DNA of 64,000 bases from Limnobacter thiooxidans (GTDB taxonomy: Bacteria > Pseudomonadota > Gammaproteobacteria > Burkholderiales > Burkholderiaceae_B): contig NZ_AP028947.1 of assembly GCF_036323495.1 (NCBI RefSeq), positions 2,232,001 through 2,296,000 of the forward strand, given 5' to 3'. This document shows, piece by piece, positions 1 through 9,505 of this stretch; the stretch's first letter is position 1, and each line of letters starts with the position of its first letter. A program made the translations under genes and the position numbers. The notes below the pieces were generated by a model. The model saw only the letters and a program-made list of their open reading frames with translations, did no database searches and was not told the origin of the DNA.

Positions 1-1
1 G

Positions 2-559
2 TGCGCTATCTCTAAGTTGCTCCATTGGTGTACCCAGTAGCTCGGATATTCTGAACAACATATCCTCTGAACTGAGGAAGTTCGAATACCCTTTTATGGA
101 ATCTTCTCCGGTTGGTAGCAATGCCACAAGCCCATGACCAGGAGTATCCGCCCAACAAGTTCTTTCGCCTAGAGCAGATTTACCGTTCCACAACACATAG
201 CGATCCATGTTGCTTCTCCAGTCTTCGAATCGCTTTTCGACCAAGCGCCAATAAGGGTGCTTACTCCATCCAGATTGAAAAAGATGTACCTGTTTGTCAT
301 GGAGTACTGCACTTTTTAGTGCTGGCCCACCTTCAATCCAACCACTGTACTCAGAAGGACCTAAAACCACCCAATCCACATGGGGCATGAACTTTGCCAA
401 CCAGGCTTCCAAGGATAATTTTTCTGCTTTGATCAAACGTTTCCAGCCATCATCGCCAAGTTGTGAATATTCGTCGTAACTGATGTCGAAATCGATTTGA
501 AAAAAACTCGTTTGCTTTTCGCGAAACCAAGCTTCGGGGGTGCTAATGATATGGGGCAT
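2..559 (-). CDS. Unrecognised protein, 3' end outside the window
   Basis: An open frame runs from an ATG at 559 to the window edge without a stop, about 186 codons, so the gene is cut by the boundary. The product starts MPHIISTPEAWFREKQTSFF and is rich in Trp and aromatic residues. The visible end (around FRISELLGTPMEQLRDSA) could be the start of a helical region. I do not recognise a family. It is transcribed divergently from the sirtuin at 677, and the shared gap holds operator site 1 (616-630), so I infer co-regulation with the sirtuin. The opposite-strand frames here are short and look like shadows. Confidence 0.6.
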   Translation of the reverse strand, partial: MPHIISTPEAWFREKQTSFFQIDFDISYDEYSQLGDDGWKRLIKAEKLSLEAWLAKFMPHVDWVVLGPSEYSGWIEGGPALKSAVLHDKQVHLFQSGWSKHPYWRLVEKRFEDWRSNMDRYVLWNGKSALGERTCWADTPGHGLVALLPTGEDSIKGYSNFLSSEDMLFRISELLGTPMEQLRDSA

Positions 560-615
560 ATTTGGATTTTCTCAGAGTGTTGTGAATAACTCATCAGACA
601 TTGTGAACACCAGTG

Positions 616-630
616 CGACATAAAGCGTCG
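616..630. promoter_or_regulatory. Operator site 1 (CGAC-N7-GTCG)
   Basis: The sequence is tgCGACataaagcGTCGta. It is an inverted repeat with the same arms and seven-base spacing as seven other sites in this window. It lies between the divergent starts at 559 and 677. I infer that it is bound by one dimeric regulator, probably the WYL protein at 23500-24492. Confidence 0.6.
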
Positions 631-676
631 TACGACAGTCTATGTTTGGACATAACACAATACGAATAAAGCACTC

Positions 677-1516
677 ATGCAAGAAGACCAGGAATTACAA
701 ATCAAGATAGAGAAAGCTGCTCGTTTGATTAAAGATGCAGACGCCATAATTGTGATGGCTGGCGCTGGCATGGGCGTGGATTCAGGGCTTCCTGACTTTA
801 GAGGTGACGAAGGCTTTTGGGCAGCCTACCCGGCCTTGGCCCGTGCAGGCCTGGACTTTCGCGAAATAGCAACTCCCGATCAGTTTGTGGAACACCCTAG
901 ACGAGCCTGGGGTTTTTATGGACATCGGCTGACTATGTACAGAAATACCACTCCCCACGAAGGCTTCAAAATACTCAAGGGGTGGTGCGAGTCCAAACCA
1001 GGTGGATACTTTGTCTACACCAGCAACGTGGATGGACAATTTCAAAAAGCAGGATTTTCAGAGTCGAAGATTGCCGAGTGCCATGGCACCATCCACCGGC
1101 TTCAATGCCTGGAAAACTGCAAGGGACGCACTTGGTCTTCCTACTGTGAAGAACCAGAAATCGACGAAGAAAACTGCCTGTTAACCAGCGATATCCCAAA
1201 GTGCCCAGCCTGTGGTGGCGTGGCCAGACCCAATATCTTGATGTTTGACGACATGATGTGGGACAGCGAAAGAAGCATGGGGCAAACAATGTCGTTTCGA
1301 ACGTGGCTGGAAGACAAAATTGAGAAGGACGTAAACACAGTTGTTATAGAGCTTGGGGCTGGTACAGGTATACCGCGGTTGCGTATGTTGGCTGATCAGC
1401 TACCGATGCCGCTGGTGCGGATTAATTTGAGGGAGAGTGATGTTTCTCACAAGAAAATCAATTCGGTTGGACTAGCAATGGGGGCGCTAGCTGCTTGTCG
1501 GATATTGGACATTTAA
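677..1516 (+). CDS. SIR2-family NAD-dependent deacylase (zinc-ribbon type)
   Basis: Sirtuins use NAD+ to remove acyl groups from lysine, or transfer ADP-ribose, and release nicotinamide. The Rossmann NAD-binding signature GAGMGVDSGLPDFRG lies near residues 29-43. TSNVDGQF at about 115 stands where most sirtuins have TQNID. The catalytic His is in CHGTIH at about 136. Four zinc-ligand cysteines are visible as CLENC (about 144-148) and CPAC (about 175-178). The C-terminal ELGAGTGIPRLR part fits the second NAD-binding segment. The length of 279 aa is normal for a stand-alone bacterial sirtuin. Operator site 1 lies 46 bp upstream, so it probably belongs to the same regulon as the second, zinc-less sirtuin at 11634. 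The substrate is unknown. Confidence 0.88.
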   Translation: MQEDQELQIKIEKAARLIKDADAIIVMAGAGMGVDSGLPDFRGDEGFWAAYPALARAGLDFREIATPDQFVEHPRRAWGFYGHRLTMYRNTTPHEGFKILKGWCESKPGGYFVYTSNVDGQFQKAGFSESKIAECHGTIHRLQCLENCKGRTWSSYCEEPEIDEENCLLTSDIPKCPACGGVARPNILMFDDMMWDSERSMGQTMSFRTWLEDKIEKDVNTVVIELGAGTGIPRLRMLADQLPMPLVRINLRESDVSHKKINSVGLAMGALAACRILDI

Positions 1517-1666
1517 AAGGGATAGACGTTAAGTCAAAATACCTAATGCCGCCTTATATTAATGTGTCAACCTCACAAAATCAGTTAAGTTAAACTGTGC
1601 AATTTCCAGTGCGGGAATAATCTCACCATTGAAACTTTCGTACGTTCATAATCAATATCAGGACCT

Positions 1667-3040
1667 ATGTTTCTAGCTAAATACCTTACCGAATATGATG
1701 ACCGCTTGACTGGTGAGTCATACATCGACCCTCTCGGTATGTTGATCATCTGGACGAGTTTTGGTCAAAAGATTTTCAATAACCGGGTCAATTCAATCTC
1801 TAACGACGTACGCAACTACACTCTTAACCTATTCAATCACTTCCTCGTCCGCCGTATCATTCAAGACGAGAAGGTTGTAATGAGCAAGCGTTTGTCGAGT
1901 GTGTATGGGAATAAAGACAGCCTGCTTTTCAAGCAGGCATGCCTTCTTCATCTTGAAAATATTTTTGTCTTCTCCGTTCTCGAGTACGAAAACGAAGGAG
2001 TGGACAGTACTGGGGTATTGGGTATTGCAAACGGTAGACGACGGTGGAATGAGTCGCAAAAAAAACCAACACTTGTTTTTAGTCATGAACAGCAGGGTCA
2101 GATTCTCGTCCGGCAGTTGGGCCTAGGGGTTAGCGGCCGCTATAAGACTCCACTGCTAGAGATTGGGTATTTTGACCGCAATTACAATTACCACCTTCCC
2201 AACGCTGAGACGTTATGGCAAGAAGCTGAGCAGTTTTTTTTTGCCTCACCACTGCAACCTCTAGCCGATTTATTTCAACAGCATATTAAAAAATTGCTTC
2301 ATCAGGACTCTAAGAAACCAGAGATCAATTTTTCAGACTTAAATCAGGAACTGCGCAAGACTTACGCAAAAGTTTTTTCCTCTTCGGAAGCGGTTGGTAA
2401 ACACGCCCGTAACTTCTGGCTCAAAGCCACAGGTCTAGACCAAGGTGCTGCAGGCGCATTGCTAAAAGTTCTCGATAACAATCTCGAGGGCGCACAGACC
2501 GAGGACCTTACGCCGCAGCGTTTGATGGCTGAAAGTGATAGAGCGGGTTTGTCGGACTATGATCTGCTCAACATGGCGCATATTGAGCAGTTAGAGCCCT
2601 TCCTCGCTGACGTAACGTTGTTGTTCACCTTGATGACACACAAAAAATCCCAATTACTTAAGGACGTTATAGAAAAATGGGACTCCTTTGAACGGAACAA
2701 AAAAGCCCTTCCAAATCACGCAAAGATGTTAAAGAAAAACCTTGCGCTACTTAATGTTGTCAAGGGCACAGCTCGGGCGCGTCTTGATGCTCTGCTTGAG
2801 CTCGCAGACGCTCCTAGTCTGCGTGATCAGGTCGAGCTTCTGGTGGAATATCATGGGCAGGTGATGAGCGAGCGCAATCAAGCGCCATGGCTACGGTTAG
2901 ATGGCGATCAAATAAAGTTACAAGCTCGCCCAATGTCTGAGCCGTGCAAACTAGAATGGCCCTTGGGTGCTTGGTACCACAGCTATTACTTGCCACAGTT
3001 TCAGCGACTGGTGCGCGGATATCAAGGAGGGATGGGATGA
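1667..3040 (+). CDS. Unknown first protein of a PLD/helicase defence-like cassette
   Basis: This is a 457-aa soluble protein with no signal peptide or membrane segment. I do not recognise its family. Its N-terminus (residues about 20-60, including IDPLGMLIIWTSFGQKIF and VRNYTLNLFNHFLVRRII) is a compact hydrophobic and aromatic block. The C-terminal half is charged and helical. The stop overlaps the start of the PLD-like gene in ATGA (3037-3040), so the two are translationally coupled. The unknown, PLD and SNF2-type helicase order resembles published three-gene anti-phage systems (Azaca, or parts of DISARM), and I infer a defence role as a target-recognition or scaffold subunit. No CGAC-N7-GTCG operator lies upstream. 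Confidence 0.7.
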   Translation: MFLAKYLTEYDDRLTGESYIDPLGMLIIWTSFGQKIFNNRVNSISNDVRNYTLNLFNHFLVRRIIQDEKVVMSKRLSSVYGNKDSLLFKQACLLHLENIFVFSVLEYENEGVDSTGVLGIANGRRRWNESQKKPTLVFSHEQQGQILVRQLGLGVSGRYKTPLLEIGYFDRNYNYHLPNAETLWQEAEQFFFASPLQPLADLFQQHIKKLLHQDSKKPEINFSDLNQELRKTYAKVFSSSEAVGKHARNFWLKATGLDQGAAGALLKVLDNNLEGAQTEDLTPQRLMAESDRAGLSDYDLLNMAHIEQLEPFLADVTLLFTLMTHKKSQLLKDVIEKWDSFERNKKALPNHAKMLKKNLALLNVVKGTARARLDALLELADAPSLRDQVELLVEYHGQVMSERNQAPWLRLDGDQIKLQARPMSEPCKLEWPLGAWYHSYYLPQFQRLVRGYQGGMG

Positions 3041-4950
3041 AGCTCCTGAATTCCTTCGTAGATCAAATCAAATCACTCGGTGAACTTCGCTATGTCTGGC
3101 TCACAAGTTTCAATATCAATATTGAGTTTATCGAGACCTATTTGCTACCAGCAGTTTTAGGGATGGAGCAGCCGAAGGCGCGCTCTGACTATGAGCATCT
3201 TCAGATTGAACTGACTCAGAAAAATATCGACTTCCGCATTTTCTGCGATAAGCGCTTCATGGGGGCTGACAAGAATAAACGCACCGGTGTTCCAGTGCAT
3301 GGAGTGTCTCCTGCTAAATGGGAGAAAAGATTCTCCAATGACAGCCTATTTCATCCTAAGGTGATCTATTTAGAAGATGTTAAGGGTAATCGGATCTTGG
3401 GAACCGGCAGCGCTAATCTTACCCTAAGCGGATGGGGGCGAAATCAGGAAGTTTTTTCTTTCCAAACTATCGAAACAAAAGAACAATATGATGCGGTCAA
3501 GCTCTTCTTTGGTGAAATTGCGGCAAATGTGGATTTGACTCACCGCTTGCCAGACAGAAGAGGACTATCCAGAGCACAGGGTGACTGGTCATTTATCCAT
3601 AGTTTTCAAGATAGGCCATTCATTGCACAGCTGTTTGATAACACCAACGCTAACGAATTGTTGGTATGGTCGCCCTATTTGTCTAAAGACATGGTCGCAT
3701 TTGTCAAACGACTTGCGAATAACGTATCTACTCCAGGGCTGAAGATTCACCTGGTTCCAGATCTTGTTAACGGCCAGTTTATCCGAACGCGATGGACTGA
3801 TTCACTGCAAAAAATGACTAATGACGGTGTTCTTACGTTCTATAGAAATCCGTCGGCCCTTCATGACAGCGTTGAACTTTGCCATGCCAAGGTATGGAAG
3901 CTGGGCAGTAAACTGGCTATCGGCTCGTGGAATTTCACGGTCAAGGGAGCGAACTTGCTGGATCAGGCTGGCCGATCGGACAAAGGCGTCAATATAGAGG
4001 CTGGAGTGATAGTCACTGATACCAACTCTTGGCGCAGTGCTGTGGGTAAGAAAATTGATGTGACAGATTCTGCTTTTGCATCTGATGAGCTCCTGAGTGA
4101 AGAAGCTTTGGATGTACCGGACCAGCTTCCATTCGATATTTATGTTGAGTTCGATTGGCGAGAGCAAAGTTACAATTTCAATGGTCAATGGCACACTGGC
4201 GAACCAAAAGAAGGTTTTTTTCTCAAGGTTCCAGGGCACAGAGATTCCATCTGCCTAGATTGGAAGCCTCGTAAGAAAGAACTGAAATCTCAAAAAAAAC
4301 TGAGCATAAGTGATCCGAGGGCGCTGCTACACGAGCGGCGCTTTCAGGTGATACGGGATGGAAGTGAAGTCTACAGGGCCTTGGTTACAGAAACTGAGCT
4401 TACCTATCGACGTTGTCAGGCATTTGAGTCGATGGATGACTTACTAAATGCATTCCTTTTCGATGGTGCTCCTAGACTCGATAACAATATCCCCTTTCGG
4501 CTTCCAGTCGATGAAAGTAGCATAGATCTAGCCGAAGGTTTTGGCGACACACCGCAAGGCGATTTGACACAAACAAAGCAAGCCATCAGTTATTTCCGCA
4601 TGTTTCAGGCTACCCATCAATACGGTAAAAAACTGGAGGCGATCAATAATGTTTTAGAACTCAACAGTTGGGTTTTTGCTCGCCCAGGCTGCTTGGTTGA
4701 GCTTGTGGAGAAGACGAATGAAAAAGTGATAGTGAGTGAGCCCACACTTTTCAATTGGTTTTTAGCCCAGGAGGTAAGGGGGCTATGTCAAAAAGCAGAG
4801 CTTAAACGCGGGGAATTAGGGAAAGAAGGAGACTCAATGCCAGATTCACGCTGGAATGAGCTGAGAGTAAACATCCCATGCTTGCCTCAGAGTATTCAGC
4901 CAGACTATGTCAACTTCATCCAGAAGGAGTGCAAGTATGTCGGGCGTTGA
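3037..4950 (+). CDS. Phospholipase D-like protein (putative nuclease) of the defence cassette
   Basis: The start ATG at 3037 overlaps the previous stop and has AAGGAGG just upstream (3024-3030). A longer upstream extension of the frame is a shadow. Two PLD half-sites are visible in the 637-aa product: HPK near residue 106 followed by GSANLTLSGWG near 124, and CHAK near 282 followed by GSWNFT near 296. Both are HxK plus G(S/x)xN cores without an obvious Asp, as in many nuclease-type PLD proteins. The PLD superfamily includes DrmC of DISARM and restriction nucleases such as BfiI. I infer phosphodiester cleavage of invading nucleic acid together with the helicase. The C-terminal 300 residues are not recognised. 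The gene overlaps the helicase start by 14 bp. Confidence 0.8.
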   Translation: MKLLNSFVDQIKSLGELRYVWLTSFNINIEFIETYLLPAVLGMEQPKARSDYEHLQIELTQKNIDFRIFCDKRFMGADKNKRTGVPVHGVSPAKWEKRFSNDSLFHPKVIYLEDVKGNRILGTGSANLTLSGWGRNQEVFSFQTIETKEQYDAVKLFFGEIAANVDLTHRLPDRRGLSRAQGDWSFIHSFQDRPFIAQLFDNTNANELLVWSPYLSKDMVAFVKRLANNVSTPGLKIHLVPDLVNGQFIRTRWTDSLQKMTNDGVLTFYRNPSALHDSVELCHAKVWKLGSKLAIGSWNFTVKGANLLDQAGRSDKGVNIEAGVIVTDTNSWRSAVGKKIDVTDSAFASDELLSEEALDVPDQLPFDIYVEFDWREQSYNFNGQWHTGEPKEGFFLKVPGHRDSICLDWKPRKKELKSQKKLSISDPRALLHERRFQVIRDGSEVYRALVTETELTYRRCQAFESMDDLLNAFLFDGAPRLDNNIPFRLPVDESSIDLAEGFGDTPQGDLTQTKQAISYFRMFQATHQYGKKLEAINNVLELNSWVFARPGCLVELVEKTNEKVIVSEPTLFNWFLAQEVRGLCQKAELKRGELGKEGDSMPDSRWNELRVNIPCLPQSIQPDYVNFIQKECKYVGR

Positions 4951-7660
4951 ATGGGGAGTACTCCGTCCAGAATCTGTAGCAGACTGGATAAACTTTGACC
5001 ACAGTAATCCAGAATGGTGCTATGAAGGGCCTGATTCGACCTCGATGGCCTCGCGTCAGACCGAGGGAGTTGCCTATCTATGGAATCTGCTTTCCCTCCA
5101 CGGTGTAGCGCTTCTGGCTGACGAAGTTGGGATGGGAAAGACATTCCAAGCCCTAGGGATAGCTGCCCTGCTCTGGAAAATAAAACCGAACGCTAAAGTG
5201 TTGGTGATGGCGCCCAATAAAGACATCTGCGCCCATTGGCGGCGTGAATATCACGCTTTTGTGCAGTTTCATTACCGGCAGATTGACCATCGCGTAAAAA
5301 ATGGAGTTAACAGTGGTCCAATGCAGTCCATAGAGACCTGTTCTGATCTGGAAGTTCTCGCCACTGCTGTAGAAAAGGGTACTGACCACCTCTATCTCAC
5401 CACCATCCACGCCCTCAGCGGACTGGTTCCTACAAGTGACAAAGGTACTGAGAACATACGCATCGCTCGCGGGCGTGCGCGTGAGATACACGACCAAATC
5501 AAGGCTGCAGTAGGTGATGGAGGCTTTGATCTCATCATCATAGATGAGGCCCACTACTTCCGAAACCGTGATGGCGGCTCGCAACGAGTTAATGCTGCAG
5601 AGGAGTTCTTCGGTACTTCTCGAACGGGACTAGGGAACAAGGTGTTGCTGCTAACTGCAACCCCTAGCCATACCAAAATCGATGATATTCGAAATATCCT
5701 GATGTATTTCCTGAAGACCGACTTAGACTCAAATTGTTCGGTGGGTGAACTGATGACAAAATACGGCCTGCGGCGATTTCGCCGCATGCAAGGATTGAAG
5801 TGCGATTACAGCAAGAGGGAGTATCGAATAGAGAATGACGTACCCTGCGATTTTAATCAGCGCCCAGAGTCAGAAATATTCTTTGCTTTGTATCAAAAGA
5901 AACTAGTCACTGAACTTGGAATGACAAGGGATAACAAAAGTTTACTTTACGGTTTTTTGGAGGGGTTTGAGTCCGTCGGGCGGGCAGAGACGGAACCTCT
6001 ACATACGGAAGTCGCTGATATAAGCATCGAAGAAAGTACAGGCAAGGATTATTACAAGGCCCACGATTCCGAGCTATTGGCTAGGCTCAGCGCCCGGTAC
6101 TTTGAAACCTTCAGATGTTTACCCGATCATCCAAAATACGGTAGTTTAGTTAAGCAGTGCACGCCTAAAAATCTATTTGAGAAATCACGTGATCTGCACG
6201 AACATAAGCATCTGGTCTTCGTTCGGCGCATCCCCTCGGTGCGTGAGCTAACCCAGCGCATTAACGAAGCCTATGACACCGTTTTGGCGAAGAAGATCTA
6301 TCAGGCCTGGGGCTTGAACGATGACGACCGAGTAGTGAATAAGTGGCGTACATCCAAGCCAGCGTGGTCGCGCATCGGTTTCGATGAACTTGTTCGGCAC
6401 TGCCAATCAAATATCACTCCTCAAGAAGAGGATTTCAATGATGAAGCACCGCCAGATGCCAACGACGAAAATGACGCATATCTCGGCTCTGCAATTGCAG
6501 ACCTGTTTGTAGTAAAAAAAGGACGTCACGGCAGTACTGATGCATCGAATGTTAGTCTTCGCTTCAGAAAGCCTGAGAGCGCTTTCGCAATGTTTCTAGA
6601 ACCATCCATCGACTACAAATTGGGCGGTTATCTTACCTACTACAAGTTTGAGCAAGGTGGGAAGCATCGCGCTGACTATGTTACCGCCGCACGGGAGGCT
6701 CGGTTCCGAAGGCATACCCTGCATACACAGGAATCCGTGGCCACCCGTCGGACGTATGACACCCATAAATACGTTAAAGAATTGAAGACGGTTTGGTCCC
6801 TCGTTTATCCGCAGCTTTCCAAACTTCAGAAAAAAAAACTCGATGACTGGGCACAAAATCGTCCCGATATTGCTGAGAACTTTGCGAACTATGTGAGGAC
6901 GGGGTTTCTGTTCGCCAGTCCGGTAATGGTTGAATTTTATGCGTGGTTCACTAAGTTCAGTCGCAACTGTAATGACGTGGATGTTCAGGTGCGATATAAC
7001 GCGTTTGTAGACTACGTATCGGACCAGATTGAGGAATCACTTACACTAGCTTACTTCAAGAGCGCACTAGATACCTTCGAAGTGCTTTGCGAGAAAATCA
7101 TAGATCACAAGCTTGGGGCATGGCAGAAAGAGTGGAGAGCCCTTACATCGCTTCAGAGCCCTGCGTGGTTTGCCAGCGGAGAGTCTAAAAACCGTCAGCG
7201 GCTGATTCTTGGGTTTAACAGTCCATTCTATCCTAATGTCTTGGTTGCAACCTCAGTGTTTCAGGAAGGAGTCAACCTACATCTCCAATGCCGCAAAGTT
7301 CATCATTACGGCCTCGCAGGATCCCCGGGGGATAATGAGCAGCGTGTTGGGCGCGTTGATCGTCTATTTGGCAAAGTCAACGAACTGCTCAAGATTGACA
7401 GCAAGGTCGAGCTAGAAATCAATTATCCATTTCTGAAAAATTCAATTGACGAGGATCAGGTCGCCTCTTTCATCGCAAAGAAGTTTCATTTTGAAGAAAA
7501 GATGGATACTTGCACACAGGGAACATTCAACCGTTCTGTAGAGTTAACCCGTGAAAATTGGCGCGATTTCCTTCGAAGGCCTAAAGAGTCAGTCGCTATT
7601 AAAGATCCATATCCAGCTAAGTTTGACAATATTAACTTACCAAAAAAAGATCTTTTCTAA
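4937..7660 (+). CDS. SNF2/DISARM-like superfamily 2 helicase
   Basis: I chose the ATG at 4937 because AAGGAG lies at 4924-4929. The 907-aa product has the ordered SF2 motifs: Walker A DEVGMGKT near residue 62, motif II DEAH in LIIIDEAHYFRN near 203, motif III LLTATPSH near 241, and in the C-terminal RecA lobe VATSVFQEGVNLHLQC near 767 and EQRVGRVDRLFGK near 802. The large insertion between the lobes (residues about 300-740) is typical of SNF2/DrmD-like ATPases. It would supply ATP-driven translocation or remodelling of DNA for the PLD partner. It is the last gene of the cassette. The next gene (rtcB) is convergent about 200 bp away. Confidence 0.85.
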   Translation: MSGVEWGVLRPESVADWINFDHSNPEWCYEGPDSTSMASRQTEGVAYLWNLLSLHGVALLADEVGMGKTFQALGIAALLWKIKPNAKVLVMAPNKDICAHWRREYHAFVQFHYRQIDHRVKNGVNSGPMQSIETCSDLEVLATAVEKGTDHLYLTTIHALSGLVPTSDKGTENIRIARGRAREIHDQIKAAVGDGGFDLIIIDEAHYFRNRDGGSQRVNAAEEFFGTSRTGLGNKVLLLTATPSHTKIDDIRNILMYFLKTDLDSNCSVGELMTKYGLRRFRRMQGLKCDYSKREYRIENDVPCDFNQRPESEIFFALYQKKLVTELGMTRDNKSLLYGFLEGFESVGRAETEPLHTEVADISIEESTGKDYYKAHDSELLARLSARYFETFRCLPDHPKYGSLVKQCTPKNLFEKSRDLHEHKHLVFVRRIPSVRELTQRINEAYDTVLAKKIYQAWGLNDDDRVVNKWRTSKPAWSRIGFDELVRHCQSNITPQEEDFNDEAPPDANDENDAYLGSAIADLFVVKKGRHGSTDASNVSLRFRKPESAFAMFLEPSIDYKLGGYLTYYKFEQGGKHRADYVTAAREARFRRHTLHTQESVATRRTYDTHKYVKELKTVWSLVYPQLSKLQKKKLDDWAQNRPDIAENFANYVRTGFLFASPVMVEFYAWFTKFSRNCNDVDVQVRYNAFVDYVSDQIEESLTLAYFKSALDTFEVLCEKIIDHKLGAWQKEWRALTSLQSPAWFASGESKNRQRLILGFNSPFYPNVLVATSVFQEGVNLHLQCRKVHHYGLAGSPGDNEQRVGRVDRLFGKVNELLKIDSKVELEINYPFLKNSIDEDQVASFIAKKFHFEEKMDTCTQGTFNRSVELTRENWRDFLRRPKESVAIKDPYPAKFDNINLPKKDLF

Positions 7661-7864
7661 GATCTGATACTTGTAGGATCGAGACTCTTTTACTCGCAGT
7701 GGCTAATGGCTTAGGGAGCTTGAAAAGGACTACAAATAGCCGCTTGAGGGATTGAACCTGACACAATTCAGAGAAAAGGGCTAGCTTTAGATTTACCAGC
7801 AAAAACCAGAAATTGAAGTTCTTGGAGGTGGGAGCTTAACTCACAGGCAAGGTGAGTGAATCTT

Positions 7865-9061
7865 TCACCCCTTCACACACACCACCTGCTTCAACGTGTG
7901 AACCACCTCCACCAAGTCAGACTGATTCGCCATCACCTGGTCGATGTCTTTGTACGCTGCGGGAATTTCATCCAGCACCGCGGCGTCTTTCCTGCACACC
8001 ACACCCTCCGTTTGCCTGATCAAGTCGTCTACCTTGAATTTTTTTTGAGCAGCACTACGACTCATCACCCTACCCGCTCCATGTGCACTTGACTCAAAGC
8101 TTTCGGGATTGCCCTTGCCCCGAACGATATAACTTTTCGAGCCCATGCTGCCTGGCACAATACCCAGTCTACCCTTCGATGAACGAATGGCTCCCTTGCG
8201 CGTTACCCACACATCGGCCCCAAAGTGGGTTTCTCGCTCCACATAATTGTGATGACAATCAATCGCTTGTACGTCAACCTCGAAAGGTGGCAATAGACGT
8301 TTCATGCCGGCAACCACGGCGTTCAACATGGCCCTTCTGTTTTCCTGCGCATAGCGTTGCGCCCAGCCCACCGCCTTGACGTAGTCTCCAAAATACTGCG
8401 ACCCTTCCTCGAAATAGGACAGGTCCTCGTCGGGCAGTTGGGCATCGTGCTTCAACATTTCTTCACGTGCCAAGGCGATGAAATGGGTACCTATGGTGTT
8501 ACCAATTCCACGGCTTCCGGAATGCAGCATCACCCATACACACCCGGTTTCATCAAGACACAGCTCGATGAAATGGTTGCCGGTTCCAAGGGTACCAAGT
8601 TGATTCACCCAGGTATTCGAATCCTTAAACTTTTTGGCAACAGCCGGGTGCGCTTGAAGAATTTCGTTAAGTTCGGCCGACAGGGGCTTGGCAAAATCGG
8701 CGGGTGCACGGTGCGGATTGTGTTGATTCCTCCCCACCGGCACATCTCGAGTAATTTGATGAAAAACACTTTTCAATAGCTTTTCATCCAACTGTTCAGC
8801 ACGCAGGCTTGTTTTGGCGGCAATCATCCCGCAGCCAATGTCGACACCAACAGCAGCAGGAATAATGGCCTTGTAGGTCGGAATCACACTACCGATCGTT
8901 GCACCCAGGCCCGCGTGAACATCAGGCATGGCAGCCACATGGTGGTGAATAATAGGCAAACGCGCTACGTTCTCTAACTGCTTCAAAGCCTGCGAATCAA
9001 CATCCTGCGTCCATACCTTGACGGGTACCTGCCCGCGTTCAATTGTCAGTTTCACTGGCAT
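7865..9061 (-). CDS. rtcB: RtcB family RNA ligase
   Basis: RtcB joins RNA 2',3'-cyclic phosphate (or 3'-phosphate) ends to 5'-OH ends using GTP and Mn2+, as in repair of cleaved tRNA or rRNA. The 398-aa sequence shows AMPDVHAGLGATIGSVIP, the metal-binding Cys in GVDIGCGM, GTGNHFIEL, HSGSRGIGN, DCHHNY, and near the C-terminus PGSMGSKSYIVRG followed by SSAHGAGR with the guanylylated His. No rtcA cyclase or RtcR sigma-54 activator is visible nearby, unlike the Escherichia coli locus. The start overlaps the end of the receiver-domain gene at 9039-9416 by 23 bp, so the two form an operon under operator site 2. Confidence 0.93.
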   Translation of the reverse strand: MPVKLTIERGQVPVKVWTQDVDSQALKQLENVARLPIIHHHVAAMPDVHAGLGATIGSVIPTYKAIIPAAVGVDIGCGMIAAKTSLRAEQLDEKLLKSVFHQITRDVPVGRNQHNPHRAPADFAKPLSAELNEILQAHPAVAKKFKDSNTWVNQLGTLGTGNHFIELCLDETGCVWVMLHSGSRGIGNTIGTHFIALAREEMLKHDAQLPDEDLSYFEEGSQYFGDYVKAVGWAQRYAQENRRAMLNAVVAGMKRLLPPFEVDVQAIDCHHNYVERETHFGADVWVTRKGAIRSSKGRLGIVPGSMGSKSYIVRGKGNPESFESSAHGAGRVMSRSAAQKKFKVDDLIRQTEGVVCRKDAAVLDEIPAAYKDIDQVMANQSDLVEVVHTLKQVVCVKG

Positions 9062-9416
9062 TCTGCACTCCCTTCTGAGTTTGTTTTGTTTCTTCCAGAT
9101 ACTGCTGAAATGAAGACAACAGACAAATGATGTTTTCGCGACCGACCGGGTTCATTGAATGCACCGTCCACTGAAACGCATCAATCGACAAATCGATTTT
9201 CGCATCCAGATGGGCTTCAATCAGCCATTTCGCAAGCTCAATACCGTCCGCCTGACCTTCGCCCAAGTCATGGTCGAAACTGATCTGATCAGGCAAGCCA
9301 TGTAGTTCAATGGTTTGAATGGCCTCGTTCACCGTTCGACAAACCACCCACCCGCAATCGGGATTAGGGGCTCTTACATCATCAAGATAAATCTTGTAGC
9401 CCACTTCACTGTCCAC
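9039..9416 (-). CDS. Cyclic-phosphate processing receiver-domain protein (cREC-like)
   Basis: This 125-aa single-domain protein has a receiver fold signature: IYLDDVRAP at residues about 9-17, WVVCRTVNEAIQ, and the acidic ISFDHDLG motif at about 46-53. It matches the cyclic-phosphate-processing receiver family (cREC_REC), which Burroughs and Aravind predicted to act on RNA cyclic phosphates in RNA-repair operons. It is not an ordinary phospho-receiver because there is no partner kinase and the context is RNA repair. It is first in the operon and overlaps rtcB by 23 bp. Operator site 2 lies about 30 bp upstream. The family call comes from recognised motifs, and the catalytic role is predicted rather than proven. 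Confidence 0.78.
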   Translation of the reverse strand: MDSEVGYKIYLDDVRAPNPDCGWVVCRTVNEAIQTIELHGLPDQISFDHDLGEGQADGIELAKWLIEAHLDAKIDLSIDAFQWTVHSMNPVGRENIICLLSSFQQYLEETKQTQKGVQNASETDN

Positions 9417-9445
9417 ATTTCAAAACTAGATTTTATTCGCCAATA

Positions 9446-9460
9446 CGACACATTGTGTCG
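9446..9460. promoter_or_regulatory. Operator site 2 (CGAC-N7-GTCG)
   Basis: The sequence is taCGACacattgtGTCGca, a near-perfect palindrome extending to CGACACA/TGTGTCG. It lies between the divergent cREC-rtcB operon (start 9416) and the exported protein gene at 9506, so one site could control both. Confidence 0.65.
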
Positions 9461-9505
9461 CATTGAAATTTAACATGGCTTCTCGTTCAATCACTGAAAA
9501 TCACC

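Noticed and set aside
2944..3036. N-terminal extension of the PLD-like protein
   Set aside because: It overlaps the coding sequence of the upstream gene, and the ATG at 3037 has a strong AAGGAGG before it.
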